This document shows, in pieces, positions 27,354 to 35,715 of a DNA stretch of 48,475 nucleotides. The translations under genes and the position numbers were made by a program. The stretch covers positions 1-48,475 of the forward strand of contig JAUXWO010000140.1 in assembly GCA_030680175.1 (NCBI GenBank), written 5' to 3'. Numbering within the stretch: position 1 is the stretch's first letter; every line of letters starts with the position of its first letter. Source of the DNA: Vicinamibacterales bacterium (lineage in GTDB: Bacteria > Acidobacteriota > Vicinamibacteria > Vicinamibacterales > UBA2999). The notes under the pieces are model-generated. The model saw nothing but the letters and a program-made list of their open reading frames with translations, was not told the DNA's origin and searched no databases.

Positions 27354-29180
27354 ATGCGCGTTCTGGCATGGTGCCTGGCCGGCGGTCTCTCCCTCTCTGC
27401 GATGCCTCAGCAGCCCTCTGTCCCCGAGCCCACGCGGATCCCCGCCTCTGCCGAGGAGACGATGCGGCCGGAGATCCTCGGGACGCACGGCATCGTCGCC
27501 GCCGGGCGTCACTATGCGGTGGCCGCGGGGCTGCAGATGCTCGAGCGCGGCGGCAATGCCGTGGACGCGGGTGTCGCCGCCGTCTTCGCCGCGGCCGTCG
27601 TCGAGATCTCGCACTTCGGCTTCGGGGGCGAGGCGCCCACGATGATCTACGACGCGCGCACGACGCGCGTCGTCGTCATCAACGGACAGGGGCCGGCGCC
27701 GAAGGCGGCCACGCCCGCGCTCTTCGCGGCCAAAGGCAAGGTGGACGGGAACGGCCCCCTCGCCGCGACGGTGCCGGCGGTGGTGGACGCGATGGCCCTC
27801 GCGCTCGAGCAGTACGGCACGATGCGCCTCGGCGAGGTGATGGCGCCGGCGATTGCGCTCGCCGACGGCTTCCCGATGTACGAGTTCCTCCGCAACGTGC
27901 TGGTGCGCGAGCGGGCCGCGTCCGAGGCCTACGAGTGGACGGCGCGCACCTACTATCCGGAGGCGGACATCCCGGCGGTGGGCGAGATGTTCCGGCAGCC
28001 GAACCTCGCGCGCACGATGCGCGCGCTCGTGGCGGCGGAATCGGCGGCGTGGACCGCCACGGGGGATCGCGCGGCGGCAATTCGCGCGGGGCGCGACGCG
28101 TTCTACACCGGCGACATCGCGCGCCGGATGGCCGAGGCGACGCGGGCGGCGGGCGGCGTCCTGAGCGAAGACGATCTCGCGGCGTTTCGCGGGCGCGTCG
28201 AGGCGCCGGCCACGACATCGTTCCACGGCTATGACGTCTACAAGGCCGGCGTGTGGAACCAGGGGCCCGTGCTGCTCCAGACGCTCAACCTCCTCGAGGG
28301 GTTCGACCTCGCGGGCATGGGCCACAACTCGGCGGACTACATCCACACGGTGCACGAAGCGATCAAGCTCGCCTACGCGGATCGCAACGCGTACTACGGG
28401 GATCCCGACTTCGCCCGCGTGCCCGTGACCGGCCTGCTCTCGAAGGCCTACGCGGCGGAGCGCCGGGGCCTGATCGGGGCGGCGGCCTCGGCCGAGCACC
28501 GCGTCGGCGACCCGTATCCGCACGATCCCCTGCCTCCGCCGGCCCGCCGCTATGTGCCGGCCGCGCAGGGCGTGCCCTCGGGGCGTGAGCCCGGCGACAC
28601 GACGGGCATCAGCGTGGTCGACGCCGCCGGCAACCTCTTCAGCTCGACGCCGTCGTCGGGCTGGCTGCTCGGGGGCGCGTTCATCGCAGGGGACACCGGC
28701 GTGCCGATGTCGAACCGCATGCAGATCTTCGACCTCGATCCCCTGAGCCCGAACGTCCTCGTCGGGGGCAAGCGGCCGCGCACGACGCTCACGCCGACGA
28801 TCGTGCTGAAGGACGGCGTGCCGTTCCTGTCGGTGAACACGCCCGGCGGCGACAGCCAGGATCAGCAGATCCTGAACGTGCTGCTGAACCTGATGGTGTT
28901 CGACCTGCCGCTGCAGGCGGCCATCGAGCGGCCGCGGGTCAACTCGCTGCACCCGTTCAGTTCGTTTGACGATCACCGCAGCGAGCCGAACGTGCTCGAG
29001 GTGGAGGACCGGGTGCCGCCCGCGGTCAGAGAGGCGTTGACGGCGCGCGGCCACCTCCTGCGCGTCCTCGGTCCCTACGGCATGAGCACGGGGATCACGG
29101 CGGTGGGCGTACACCCCGCCACCGGGGTCCTGCGTGGCGGCGCCGATGTCCGCCGCGAGCGATACGTGATGGGGTGGTAG
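27354..29180 (+). CDS. Gamma-glutamyltransferase family protein (Ntn hydrolase)
   Basis: A 608-residue exported Ntn-hydrolase precursor of the gamma-glutamyltranspeptidase family, which self-cleaves before a Thr nucleophile and transfers or hydrolyses gamma-glutamyl groups. The large-subunit part shows HYAVAAGLQMLERGGNAVDAG, LGEVMAPAIALADGF and YIHTVHEAIKLAYADRNAYYG. The cleavage site is GDTTGISVVDAAGN, whose first or second Thr is the nucleophile. Compared with classical enzymes the His after TT (TTHxSVVD) is Gly, and the oxyanion Ser-Ser is replaced by Thr-Thr in KRPRTTLTPTIV. It therefore belongs to the GGT-like branch and may have a different substrate. A weak signal peptide begins MRVLAWCLAGG. 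Confidence 0.88.
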   Translation: MRVLAWCLAGGLSLSAMPQQPSVPEPTRIPASAEETMRPEILGTHGIVAAGRHYAVAAGLQMLERGGNAVDAGVAAVFAAAVVEISHFGFGGEAPTMIYDARTTRVVVINGQGPAPKAATPALFAAKGKVDGNGPLAATVPAVVDAMALALEQYGTMRLGEVMAPAIALADGFPMYEFLRNVLVRERAASEAYEWTARTYYPEADIPAVGEMFRQPNLARTMRALVAAESAAWTATGDRAAAIRAGRDAFYTGDIARRMAEATRAAGGVLSEDDLAAFRGRVEAPATTSFHGYDVYKAGVWNQGPVLLQTLNLLEGFDLAGMGHNSADYIHTVHEAIKLAYADRNAYYGDPDFARVPVTGLLSKAYAAERRGLIGAAASAEHRVGDPYPHDPLPPPARRYVPAAQGVPSGREPGDTTGISVVDAAGNLFSSTPSSGWLLGGAFIAGDTGVPMSNRMQIFDLDPLSPNVLVGGKRPRTTLTPTIVLKDGVPFLSVNTPGGDSQDQQILNVLLNLMVFDLPLQAAIERPRVNSLHPFSSFDDHRSEPNVLEVEDRVPPAVREALTARGHLLRVLGPYGMSTGITAVGVHPATGVLRGGADVRRERYVMGW

Positions 29181-29185
29181 TTCAA

Positions 29186-29299
29186 TAGATTGCAGATTGC
29201 AGATTGCAGATTGCAGATTGAGCCGAAAGCCGAAAGCCGAAAGCCGAGAGCCGAGAGCCGAGAGCCGAGAGCCGATCGCTGATCGCCGATCGCCGAGAG
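29186..29299. repeat. C..A..G heptamer array, copy 3
   Basis: Five ATTG-type units (TAGATTG then four CAGATTG, 29186-29220) start 5 bases after the preceding stop. After a 2-base phase shift, eleven units follow: three CCGAAAG, four CCGAGAG, CCGATCG, CTGATCG, CCGATCG, CCGAGAG (29223-29299). The second block uses the same words as the array at 11264. It ends 11 bases before the AAGGAG of the next gene. Confidence 0.95.
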
Positions 29300-29321
29300 C
29301 CACCGTTCTGAAGGAGCCCCG

Positions 29322-31031
29322 ATGACTGCTGCCCGTCCATGGGTGACGCACTACGCGCCCGAGACCAGCAAGGACATGCCGCCGCTCACGTGGCCGAATT
29401 TGGCCGCGATGGTGCGCGAGTCGGCGGCCAAGTACCACGAACTCGAGGCGTTCACGCTCATCCTGCCCAACGGCACGCGTGGGCAGTTGACGTTCGCCGA
29501 GGTCGACGAGCTGTCCGATGCCTTTGCCGTGTACCTCCGCGAGGTGGCCGGCTTCAAGGCGGGCGACCGCCTGGCGCTGCAGATGCCGAACTGCCTGGCC
29601 TATCCGGTCGCGGTGTTCGGCGCGCTCAAGGCGGGGCTGGTGATGGTCAACACCAACCCGCTCTACACCGCCACGGAGATGGCGCACCAGTTTGCCGACA
29701 GCGGCGCGACGGGGCTCGTGCTGATTGACCTGTTCGCGGACCGCGCGGTCGAGGCGTTGCCGAAGACGCAGATCACCAAGGTCGTGATTGTCAACATCGC
29801 CGACCTGCTGTCGCCGCTCAAGCGCTTCGTCGTCCGCAGCGTGCAGAGGTACGTCAGGAAGCAGATCCCCGCGATTCCCTTCGCGCACACGGGGTTCCTG
29901 GCGGCGATCGCCGCCGGGCGCGCGCGGATCCGCTCCGGCGCGGACGCCCGGCTCTACGCGGCGACCCTTGGGCCGGACGACATCGCCGCGCTGCAGTACA
30001 CCGGCGGCACGACCGGCGTCAGCAAGGGGGCCGTGCTGACGCACGGCAATCTCCTGAGCAACGTCGTGCAGAGCCTCGAGATGTGGAAGGTGCGCGCGGT
30101 CGAGCGCGAGGAGGTGATGCTCACGGCGCTCCCGCTGTACCACATCTTCGCGTTCACGGCGAACCTCATGATCTTCTTCACGCTCGGCGGCCGCAACATC
30201 CTGATCCCGAGTCCGCGGCCGCTGACGAACCTCCAGGGCGTGATGACCTCGGAACGCATCACGTGGTTCACCGGCGTCAACACCCTGTTTGCGGGGCTCA
30301 TGAACGAAGCGTGGTTCCAGGCCAAGCAGGACTGGGCGTTCAAGGGGGCGCTCGCGGGCGGGATGGCGCTCGTGCCGGCGGTCGGCGAACGGTGGGCCGC
30401 CATGACCCGCACGCCGATCTACCAGGGCTACGGTCTCACGGAGACCTCACCGGTGGTGACCCTCAACCCGTTCCACCGCGACAAGCTCGCGTCCATCGGC
30501 GTGCCGGCGCCGGGCACCGACATCCGCATCGTCGATCCGGAAGGGCACGACGTGCCGCCCGGAGAGGCGGGCGAGATCCTGGTCAAGGGACCGCAGGTGA
30601 TGCGGGAGTACTGGCAGCGGCCCGACGAGAGCGCGCGCGTGCTGAAGGACGGCTGGCTCTCGACCGGCGACATCGGCACGATGGACGACGAGGGCTACTT
30701 CTTCATCGTCGATCGCAAGAAGGACATGATTCTGGTGAGCGGGTTCAACGTGTACCCGAACGAGGTGGAGGCGGTGCTCGCCGAGCACCCCGGCGTGGGC
30801 GACGTCGCCGTGGTCGGAGCCCCCGACGAGACCACCGGCGAAGTCGTCTGCGCGTACGTCGTGCGCAAGGATGCGTCGGTGACCGCCGAGGTGCTGCAGG
30901 CGCACTGCCGGAAGTCGCTGACCAACTACAAGATCCCCAAGCACGTGCACTTCCGTGACGAGCTGCCGAAATCGCCCGTCGGCAAGGTGCTGCGGAAGGA
31001 TCTGCGGGACGACGCGCTCCGGCATCGCTGA
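29322..31031 (+). CDS. Long-chain fatty acid--CoA ligase (AMP-forming)
   Basis: A 569-residue acyl-adenylate enzyme that activates fatty acids to acyl-CoA. The ATP-binding P-loop reads LQYTGGTTGVSKGAVLTHGN, followed by ALPLYHIFAFT, the A5 motif YQGYGLTETSPVVTLNP, the A7 motif DGWLSTGDIGTMDDEGYFFIVDR and A8 KKDMILVSGFNVYPNEVE; the catalytic Lys is in LPKSPVGKVLRKDLRD. Order and length match FadD. AAGGAG 5 bases before the ATG is a good ribosome binding site. The stop overlaps the next start by one base (TGATG), so it is co-translated with the DUF457 protein. A heptamer array precedes it. Confidence 0.93.
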   Translation: MTAARPWVTHYAPETSKDMPPLTWPNLAAMVRESAAKYHELEAFTLILPNGTRGQLTFAEVDELSDAFAVYLREVAGFKAGDRLALQMPNCLAYPVAVFGALKAGLVMVNTNPLYTATEMAHQFADSGATGLVLIDLFADRAVEALPKTQITKVVIVNIADLLSPLKRFVVRSVQRYVRKQIPAIPFAHTGFLAAIAAGRARIRSGADARLYAATLGPDDIAALQYTGGTTGVSKGAVLTHGNLLSNVVQSLEMWKVRAVEREEVMLTALPLYHIFAFTANLMIFFTLGGRNILIPSPRPLTNLQGVMTSERITWFTGVNTLFAGLMNEAWFQAKQDWAFKGALAGGMALVPAVGERWAAMTRTPIYQGYGLTETSPVVTLNPFHRDKLASIGVPAPGTDIRIVDPEGHDVPPGEAGEILVKGPQVMREYWQRPDESARVLKDGWLSTGDIGTMDDEGYFFIVDRKKDMILVSGFNVYPNEVEAVLAEHPGVGDVAVVGAPDETTGEVVCAYVVRKDASVTAEVLQAHCRKSLTNYKIPKHVHFRDELPKSPVGKVLRKDLRDDALRHR

Positions 31032-31975
31032 TGGATCCGGTGTGTCACACGCTGGCCGGCGCCGCGCTCGGCGAGGCCGGACTCAAGACGCGTACGTCGC
31101 TCGGCATGGCCACGCTGCTCCTCGCGGCCAATGTGCCCGACGTGGACGTGCTGGCCTACGCCACCGACGCGCTCGCGGTGCACGTGCGGCGGGGATGGAC
31201 GCATGGGCCGATCGGCCTCGTCGTGCTGCCCCTGGCGCTGGCGGGCCTGATGTTCGCCTGGGACCGCATCGTGCGTCAGCGGCGCGCCCACGCGCCCCCG
31301 CCGGCGTCGTGGGCGGGGCTCGTGCTGCTGGCCTACATCGGGGCGCTGTCACACCCGGTGCTCGACTTCCTCAACAGCTACGGCATCCGGCTGCTGATGC
31401 CGTTCTCGGAGGAGTGGTACTACGGCGACGCGCTGTACATCGTCGACCCCTGGATGTACGTGCTGCTCGGGGGGGCAATCGTCGCCGCACGATGGCGCGC
31501 GCGTCGCGGCCACGCCCGGCCGGCGCGTGCGGCGCGCCTCGGCCTGGGGCTGGCGGCGGTCTACGTGAGTCTGATGCTGGCCTCGAATCTGGTGGCGCGA
31601 TCCGCCGTCGAGGCCGGCCTCGTGCGCGCGGGCCTGCCGCCCGAGACGCGGTTCATGGTGACGCCGGTGTGGGCGAATCCGTTCGCGCGTGAGGTGTTGA
31701 TCGACACGGGGGATCGCTACGAGAAGGGGTTCGTCTGGTTCGAGCCACGGCCGCACTTCCGCCCGGCCGGCTTTGGCCTGGCGATCAACCGCGACGATCC
31801 GGCGGTGGCCATCGCGGCCCGAACGGCGCGGGGACAGCAGTACCTGGGGTGGTCGAGGTTTCCGTTCTTCGTGGTCGAGCGGATCGGTGGCCGGACGCTC
31901 GTGCACATCAACGACGCCCGTTACGCCGGCGACGCCCAGGACGGCTGGGCTCGTGAAACCATTGCCATCGAATAG
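31031..31975 (+). CDS. YdjM-type (DUF457) membrane-bound metal-dependent hydrolase
   Basis: A 314-residue inner-membrane protein. The N-terminus MDPVCHTLAGAALGEAGLK with LAANVPDVDVLAY and HVRRGWTHGPIGLVVLPL, then LLAYIGALSHPVLDFLNSYGIRLLMPFS, shows the conserved His/Asp residues of the YdjM/DUF457 family, predicted metal-dependent hydrolases with four or five membrane segments. A periplasmic or cytosolic C-terminal half (residues 190-314) follows a last helix (GLGLAAVYVSLMLASNLVA). Function is not established; in other bacteria some members respond to DNA damage. It is coupled to the fatty acid-CoA ligase, hinting at a lipid-related role. Confidence 0.85.
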   Translation: MDPVCHTLAGAALGEAGLKTRTSLGMATLLLAANVPDVDVLAYATDALAVHVRRGWTHGPIGLVVLPLALAGLMFAWDRIVRQRRAHAPPPASWAGLVLLAYIGALSHPVLDFLNSYGIRLLMPFSEEWYYGDALYIVDPWMYVLLGGAIVAARWRARRGHARPARAARLGLGLAAVYVSLMLASNLVARSAVEAGLVRAGLPPETRFMVTPVWANPFAREVLIDTGDRYEKGFVWFEPRPHFRPAGFGLAINRDDPAVAIAARTARGQQYLGWSRFPFFVVERIGGRTLVHINDARYAGDAQDGWARETIAIE

Positions 31976-32008
31976 ACCAGGGACCCTCCCTTTGCGGATC
32001 CCGTTCTG

Positions 32009-32992
32009 ATGGGGGCGCCGAGGGCGGGGGGTCGGTTCGTCAACCAGGTGGCCAAGGCTGACCGGGGGCTGGCGCATGTCGCGCGGTGGTTCCTCACCCG
32101 GAAGGCGGCACGCTGGCCGGCGTCGGTCGCGAACACGGCGCGGCCGGATCTGCCCGAGGCGGTCGAGCCCGGGCAGGTGGCCGTCACGTTCGTCAACCAC
32201 GCCAGCTTCCTGCTGCAGACCGCGGGGCTGACCTGGCTGACGGATCCGGTGTTCGCCGAGCGCGCCAGTCCTGTCACCTGGGCGGGACCGCGCCGTGTCC
32301 GGCCCCCGGGGCTCGCCTTCGAAGACCTGCCCGAGGTGCACGTCGTCCTGCTCAGCCACAACCACTACGACCACATGGACGTGGCGGCGCTCGCCCGGCT
32401 CGACGCCCGGTTCCAGCCGCTCTTCCTCACCGGGCTCGGCAACAAGGCGGTCCTCGCACGCCTGGGCCTGCGGCGGGTCGCCGAACTCGACTGGGACGAG
32501 TCGCTCCGGATTGGCGACCAGGCGGTCGCGACGTTCACGCCCGCGCAGCACTTCTCGGCGCGGACGCCGTTCGACCGCAACCGCACCCTGTGGGGCGGCT
32601 TCTACCTCGAGGTGGAGCGGCTCCGCCTCTACTTCGCCGGCGATACCGGCTATGCGGGACACTTCCGCGACATCCGCGCGCGGCTCGGGGCGCCGCATCT
32701 CGCGCTGCTTCCCATCGGGGCGTACGAGCCCCGGTGGTTCATGGAGGTGGCGCACCTGAACCCGGAGGATGCGGTGCGGGCTCACCTCGATCTGGCCGCG
32801 AGCCACAGCCTCGGGATGCACTTCGGCACCTTCCAGCTGACCGACGAGCCGTTCGACGCCCCCGTGGAGGCGTTGCACGAGGCGCGCGGCGCCGCGGGGG
32901 TCGAGGCGGATCGCTTCGCCGTCCTCGAGGTGGGGGAGACGCGCCGCTACGCGGCCGACGGCGACCTGTTGACCGTCGTGCCGCCCGTGTAA
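32009..32992 (+). CDS. Metallo-beta-lactamase fold hydrolase, NAPE-PLD/UlaG-like
   Basis: A 327-residue cytosolic metal hydrolase. The N-terminus PRAGGRFVNQ matches the entry segment of the NAPE-PLD-like branch. Metal ligands are clear: VVLLSHNHYDHMD (HxHxDH), TFTPAQHFSARTPFDRN, LYFAGDTGYAGHFRDI and a C-terminal His in SLGMHFGTFQLTDEP. In relatives the enzyme cleaves phosphodiester lipids or acts as an L-ascorbate-6-phosphate lactonase; here a lipid phosphodiesterase is only an inference from the fold and the nearby lipid genes. The start has no obvious ribosome binding site and lies 33 bases after the DUF457 stop. Confidence 0.88.
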   Translation: MGAPRAGGRFVNQVAKADRGLAHVARWFLTRKAARWPASVANTARPDLPEAVEPGQVAVTFVNHASFLLQTAGLTWLTDPVFAERASPVTWAGPRRVRPPGLAFEDLPEVHVVLLSHNHYDHMDVAALARLDARFQPLFLTGLGNKAVLARLGLRRVAELDWDESLRIGDQAVATFTPAQHFSARTPFDRNRTLWGGFYLEVERLRLYFAGDTGYAGHFRDIRARLGAPHLALLPIGAYEPRWFMEVAHLNPEDAVRAHLDLAASHSLGMHFGTFQLTDEPFDAPVEALHEARGAAGVEADRFAVLEVGETRRYAADGDLLTVVPPV

Positions 32993-33020
32993 ACGCCCGC
33001 CGGACGGTACGCCGAGGCCT

Positions 33021-33026
33021 TACAAT
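33021..33026 (+). promoter_or_regulatory. Candidate -10 element (TACAAT), leaderless context
   Basis: TACAAT ends 6 bases before the ATG at 33033, placing the expected first transcribed base at the start codon. Confidence 0.45.
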
Positions 33027-33032
33027 GGGTGG

Positions 33033-33926
33033 ATGCGCATCCGCCTGCTCGCCGCCGTGCTCGCCCTGCTGATGGCGCCGACGCCCGCTGCCGCGTGGAG
33101 TTTCGAGGCGCATCGCTTCATCGTCGACCGCGCGATCGCGCTGCTGCCGCCGGCCCTGAAGCCGTTCTTCGAGTCGCGCCGCGCCTTCATCGTCGAGCGG
33201 TCCGTGGATCCGGATCTGTGGCGGACGGCGGGATTTCTCGCGGAGCCGCCGAATCACTTCCTCGACATGGACTGGGAGGGCTACGGGCCCTATCCCTTCG
33301 ACGCGCTGCCCCGCGACTACGACCGCGCGGTGGCGAAGTTCGGCAAGGAGACCGTGGATCGCTACGGCACGCTGCCGTGGCGCACGGCGGAGTTCCACGG
33401 CGAGCTGACGCGCGCCTTCGCGTCGGTGGCCGAGGCGCCGTACGCACTCGACAACATCGCGTTCTACTCGGCGGTGCTCGCGCACTACGTGAGCGACGCC
33501 CACGTGCCGTTCCACGCCGTGCTCAACTACGACGGCCAGCTCACCAACCAGCGGGGCGTGCACTCGCGCTTCGAGTCACAGCTCTTCGAGCGGGAACGGC
33601 CCCGCCTGACGATCGCCCCGGCCGCCCCCGTCGCTGTCACCAACGCGCGGGATGCCATCTTCGAGACGCTGCTCGTCGGCGTCACACTGACCGACGGCGT
33701 CCTCGCGGCCGACAAGGCCGCCGTCGCGGGCCGTGAGTTCTACGACGACGGCTACTTCGAGGCGTTTAAGGCCGGCGCCGGTCCGATCCTGGAGCGCCGG
33801 GTGAACGAGTCGATCTCGGCGGTCGCCGCCTTCATCATCGGCGCCTGGGAGGCGGCCGGCCGCCCCGAGGTGCCGCTCGAGACGCCGCGGCGTCCGCGCC
33901 GGATTCCCCGTCCGCCCCAGCCGTAA
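33033..33926 (+). CDS. S1/P1 nuclease / zinc-dependent phospholipase C-like secreted protein
   Basis: A 297-residue exported protein. A signal peptide (LLAAVLALLMAPTPAAA) is cut to leave Trp at the mature N-terminus (WSFEAHRFIVDRA), as in S1/P1 nucleases and bacterial zinc PLCs, where that Trp is a zinc ligand. Further ligands fit: DPDLWRT (Asp), NHFLDMD, AHYVSDAHVPFHAVLNYDGQLTN and GVHSRFESQLF with the His-x3-Glu. It is shorter than fungal nucleases. The likely substrates are phosphodiesters of nucleic acids or phospholipids, hydrolysed outside the cytoplasm. The C-terminus is Pro/Arg-rich. The neighbouring beta-lactamase-fold hydrolase may act in the same lipid turnover. Confidence 0.8.
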   Translation: MRIRLLAAVLALLMAPTPAAAWSFEAHRFIVDRAIALLPPALKPFFESRRAFIVERSVDPDLWRTAGFLAEPPNHFLDMDWEGYGPYPFDALPRDYDRAVAKFGKETVDRYGTLPWRTAEFHGELTRAFASVAEAPYALDNIAFYSAVLAHYVSDAHVPFHAVLNYDGQLTNQRGVHSRFESQLFERERPRLTIAPAAPVAVTNARDAIFETLLVGVTLTDGVLAADKAAVAGREFYDDGYFEAFKAGAGPILERRVNESISAVAAFIIGAWEAAGRPEVPLETPRRPRRIPRPPQP

Positions 33927-33961
33927 GCAACCGCCGTCCCCGATCCTTCGTCCTCTCCTGT

Positions 33962-34651
33962 ATGGAAGTGTTCCTGATTCCCGTCGGCGCCGCGCGATAC
34001 GAGCTCTACTTCGAGCCGGGCGCCGACGAGGCGATCGAGGACGAGGAGGACGGGACGTGGTTCCGCGGCCTGCGCCGTCAGTTCAGTGAGATTCTGCGCG
34101 AGGCCGAGAACGAGCGCCATCGCCGCCACCACGATGTGGCGGAACCCGTCAGCCAGGGGTGGGCGGGGCGGACGAAGCGGCGCATCCTGCGGTGGGTGGT
34201 CGAGCAGATCGCCGAGCAGCGGCTGCTGTGGCACCTGCGCCGCACCGCGTCCGTCGATGTCCAGGCGCCCTCCGATCTGGATCCGGCCCAGGCCGCCCGG
34301 ATCATCCGCGAGGGACTGCAGCGGGATGCCGACCGGCATCTGCGCTGGCTGGCGGTGCATGCGGTCGGCCTGGCGTTCGCGATCGTGCTGATCCCGATCC
34401 CGGGCCCGAACCTGATTGGCTACTACTTCACCTTCACGGTCGTGAGCCACTTCCTGTCGATGCGCGGCGCCCGGCGCGGGCTGCGCGCGGTGACCTGGCT
34501 GGTGACGCCGAATCCGGCGCTGGCCGAGCTGCGGCAGGCGCTGGAGCTCGGGCCACCGGCCCGTGAACGTCACGTGCACGACATCGCCGCGCGTCTCCGG
34601 CTGCAGCACCTCGCCACGTTCTTCGAGCGGGTGGCCGTGCCCACTGCGTGA
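33962..34651 (+). CDS. Hypothetical membrane protein, possibly K+/H+ exchange-related (PF10173-like)
   Basis: A 229-residue protein. The N-terminal half is acidic and then strongly basic with a predicted long helix (residues 35-90, TWFRGLRRQFSEILREAENER... RILRWVVEQIAEQRLLWHLRR). The motif VDVQAPSDLDPAQAARIIREGL is followed by one hydrophobic hairpin LRWLAVHAVGLAFAIVLIPI-PGPNLIGYYFTFTVVSHF. This order resembles the mitochondrial K+-H+ exchange-related family (PF10173), whose bacterial members are uncharacterised; I hold this assignment loosely. The gene ends 12 bases before lpxD and could be co-transcribed. Confidence 0.6.
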   Translation: MEVFLIPVGAARYELYFEPGADEAIEDEEDGTWFRGLRRQFSEILREAENERHRRHHDVAEPVSQGWAGRTKRRILRWVVEQIAEQRLLWHLRRTASVDVQAPSDLDPAQAARIIREGLQRDADRHLRWLAVHAVGLAFAIVLIPIPGPNLIGYYFTFTVVSHFLSMRGARRGLRAVTWLVTPNPALAELRQALELGPPARERHVHDIAARLRLQHLATFFERVAVPTA

Positions 34652-34657
34652 TATTCT
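34652..34657 (+). promoter_or_regulatory. Candidate -10 element (TATTCT), leaderless context for lpxD
   Basis: TATTCT lies directly after the previous stop codon and ends 6 bases before the GTG start of lpxD. No ribosome binding site is present. Confidence 0.4.
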
Positions 34658-34663
34658 CGACCG

Positions 34664-35701
34664 GTGACGCTCCAGGAGCTCGCGAGCCGGCTGGGATGCC
34701 GCCTCGAAGGCGACGGGCGCCTCGAGGTGGACCGGGTGGCCGGGCTCGAGCAGGCCGGTCCCGGCGACCTGACCTTTCTTGCCAATCCCAAGTACACAGG
34801 GGCGCTCGCGGCTACGCGCGCCACGGCGGTGATCGCCGCCGTGGGCGTCGACGGGGCGCCGTGCGCCGTGCTGCGGGCGGACAACCCGTATCTGACGTTC
34901 GCGCGCGCGGCGCAGGCGCTGCTGCCTGACACCCGGCCCGCGCCCGGCGTGCATCCGCTGGCCGCGGTCGCGCCGGATGCCACGATTGGCGAGGACGTGG
35001 CCATCGGCCCCTTCGTCGTCATCGGTGCGGGCGCGCGGATCGGCGACCGTGCCATCCTCCATCCCCACGTCGTGATCGGCCCGGAGGCCGAACTCGGGCC
35101 AGACTGCCTGCTGTACCCGCACGTCTCAATACGAGAGCGCTGCCGGCTGGGCGCCCGCGTCATCCTGCAGAACGGGGCGGTGGTGGGGAGCGACGGCTTC
35201 GGCTTCGCCCACCGTGAGGACGGGACGCACGAGAAGATCCCGCAGGCGGCCCTCGTGGTGATCGAAGACGACGTCGAGATCGGCGCGAACTCGACCATCG
35301 ACCGGCCGGCGGTGGGGGAGACACGCATCAAGTCGGGGACGAAGATCGACAACCTCGTCCAGATCGCGCACGGCGTGGTGCTCGGGCGCAACGTGCTGCT
35401 GGCGGCGCAGGTCGGGATCGCGGGGAGCACGGTGCTCGAGGACAACGTGATGCTCGGCGGGCAGGTCGGTGTCACCGGACACATCACCCTCGGCCGTGGC
35501 GCGATGGCGTCGGCGCAGTCGGGCGTCACCAACTCGCTCGACGCCGGCGCGTTCGTCACCGGCTATCCGGCGATTCCCAACCGCGAGTGGCGGAAGGCGT
35601 CGGTGCTGTTCCGCAAGCTGCCCGACCTGCGGAAGCGCGTGGCCGAGCTGGAAGCGCGGCTGGCCGCCCTCGAAACGGACCGCCGCGGAGGCGTGCCATA
35701 A
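34664..35701 (+). CDS. lpxD: UDP-3-O-(3-hydroxyacyl)glucosamine N-acyltransferase
   Basis: A 345-residue lipid A enzyme adding the N-linked hydroxyacyl chain to UDP-3-O-acyl-glucosamine. The N-terminal uridine-binding domain ends near residue 95 ([18 protein letters not shown]); the left-handed beta-helix of hexapeptide repeats covers residues 100-310 ([20 protein letters not shown]...). The catalytic His is in [16 protein letters not shown], and GSDGFGFA and NSTIDR are family markers. A C-terminal coiled coil ([16 protein letters not shown]) trimerises the enzyme. Translation starts at GTG. It shows the cell makes lipid A. lpxB is 3.9 kb downstream beyond two M16 peptidases; lpxA and lpxC are not in the window. 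Confidence 0.97.
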   Translation: MTLQELASRLGCRLEGDGRLEVDRVAGLEQAGPGDLTFLANPKYTGALAATRATAVIAAVGVDGAPCAVLRADNPYLTFARAAQALLPDTRPAPGVHPLAAVAPDATIGEDVAIGPFVVIGAGARIGDRAILHPHVVIGPEAELGPDCLLYPHVSIRERCRLGARVILQNGAVVGSDGFGFAHREDGTHEKIPQAALVVIEDDVEIGANSTIDRPAVGETRIKSGTKIDNLVQIAHGVVLGRNVLLAAQVGIAGSTVLEDNVMLGGQVGVTGHITLGRGAMASAQSGVTNSLDAGAFVTGYPAIPNREWRKASVLFRKLPDLRKRVAELEARLAALETDRRGGVP

Positions 35702-35715
35702 TCCGGACAGGTTCC

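Noticed and set aside
27081-30143. A 1020-codon open frame on the minus strand across the GGT-like and ligase genes
   Set aside because: Same antisense GC artefact; it crosses a heptamer array and two well-recognised genes.
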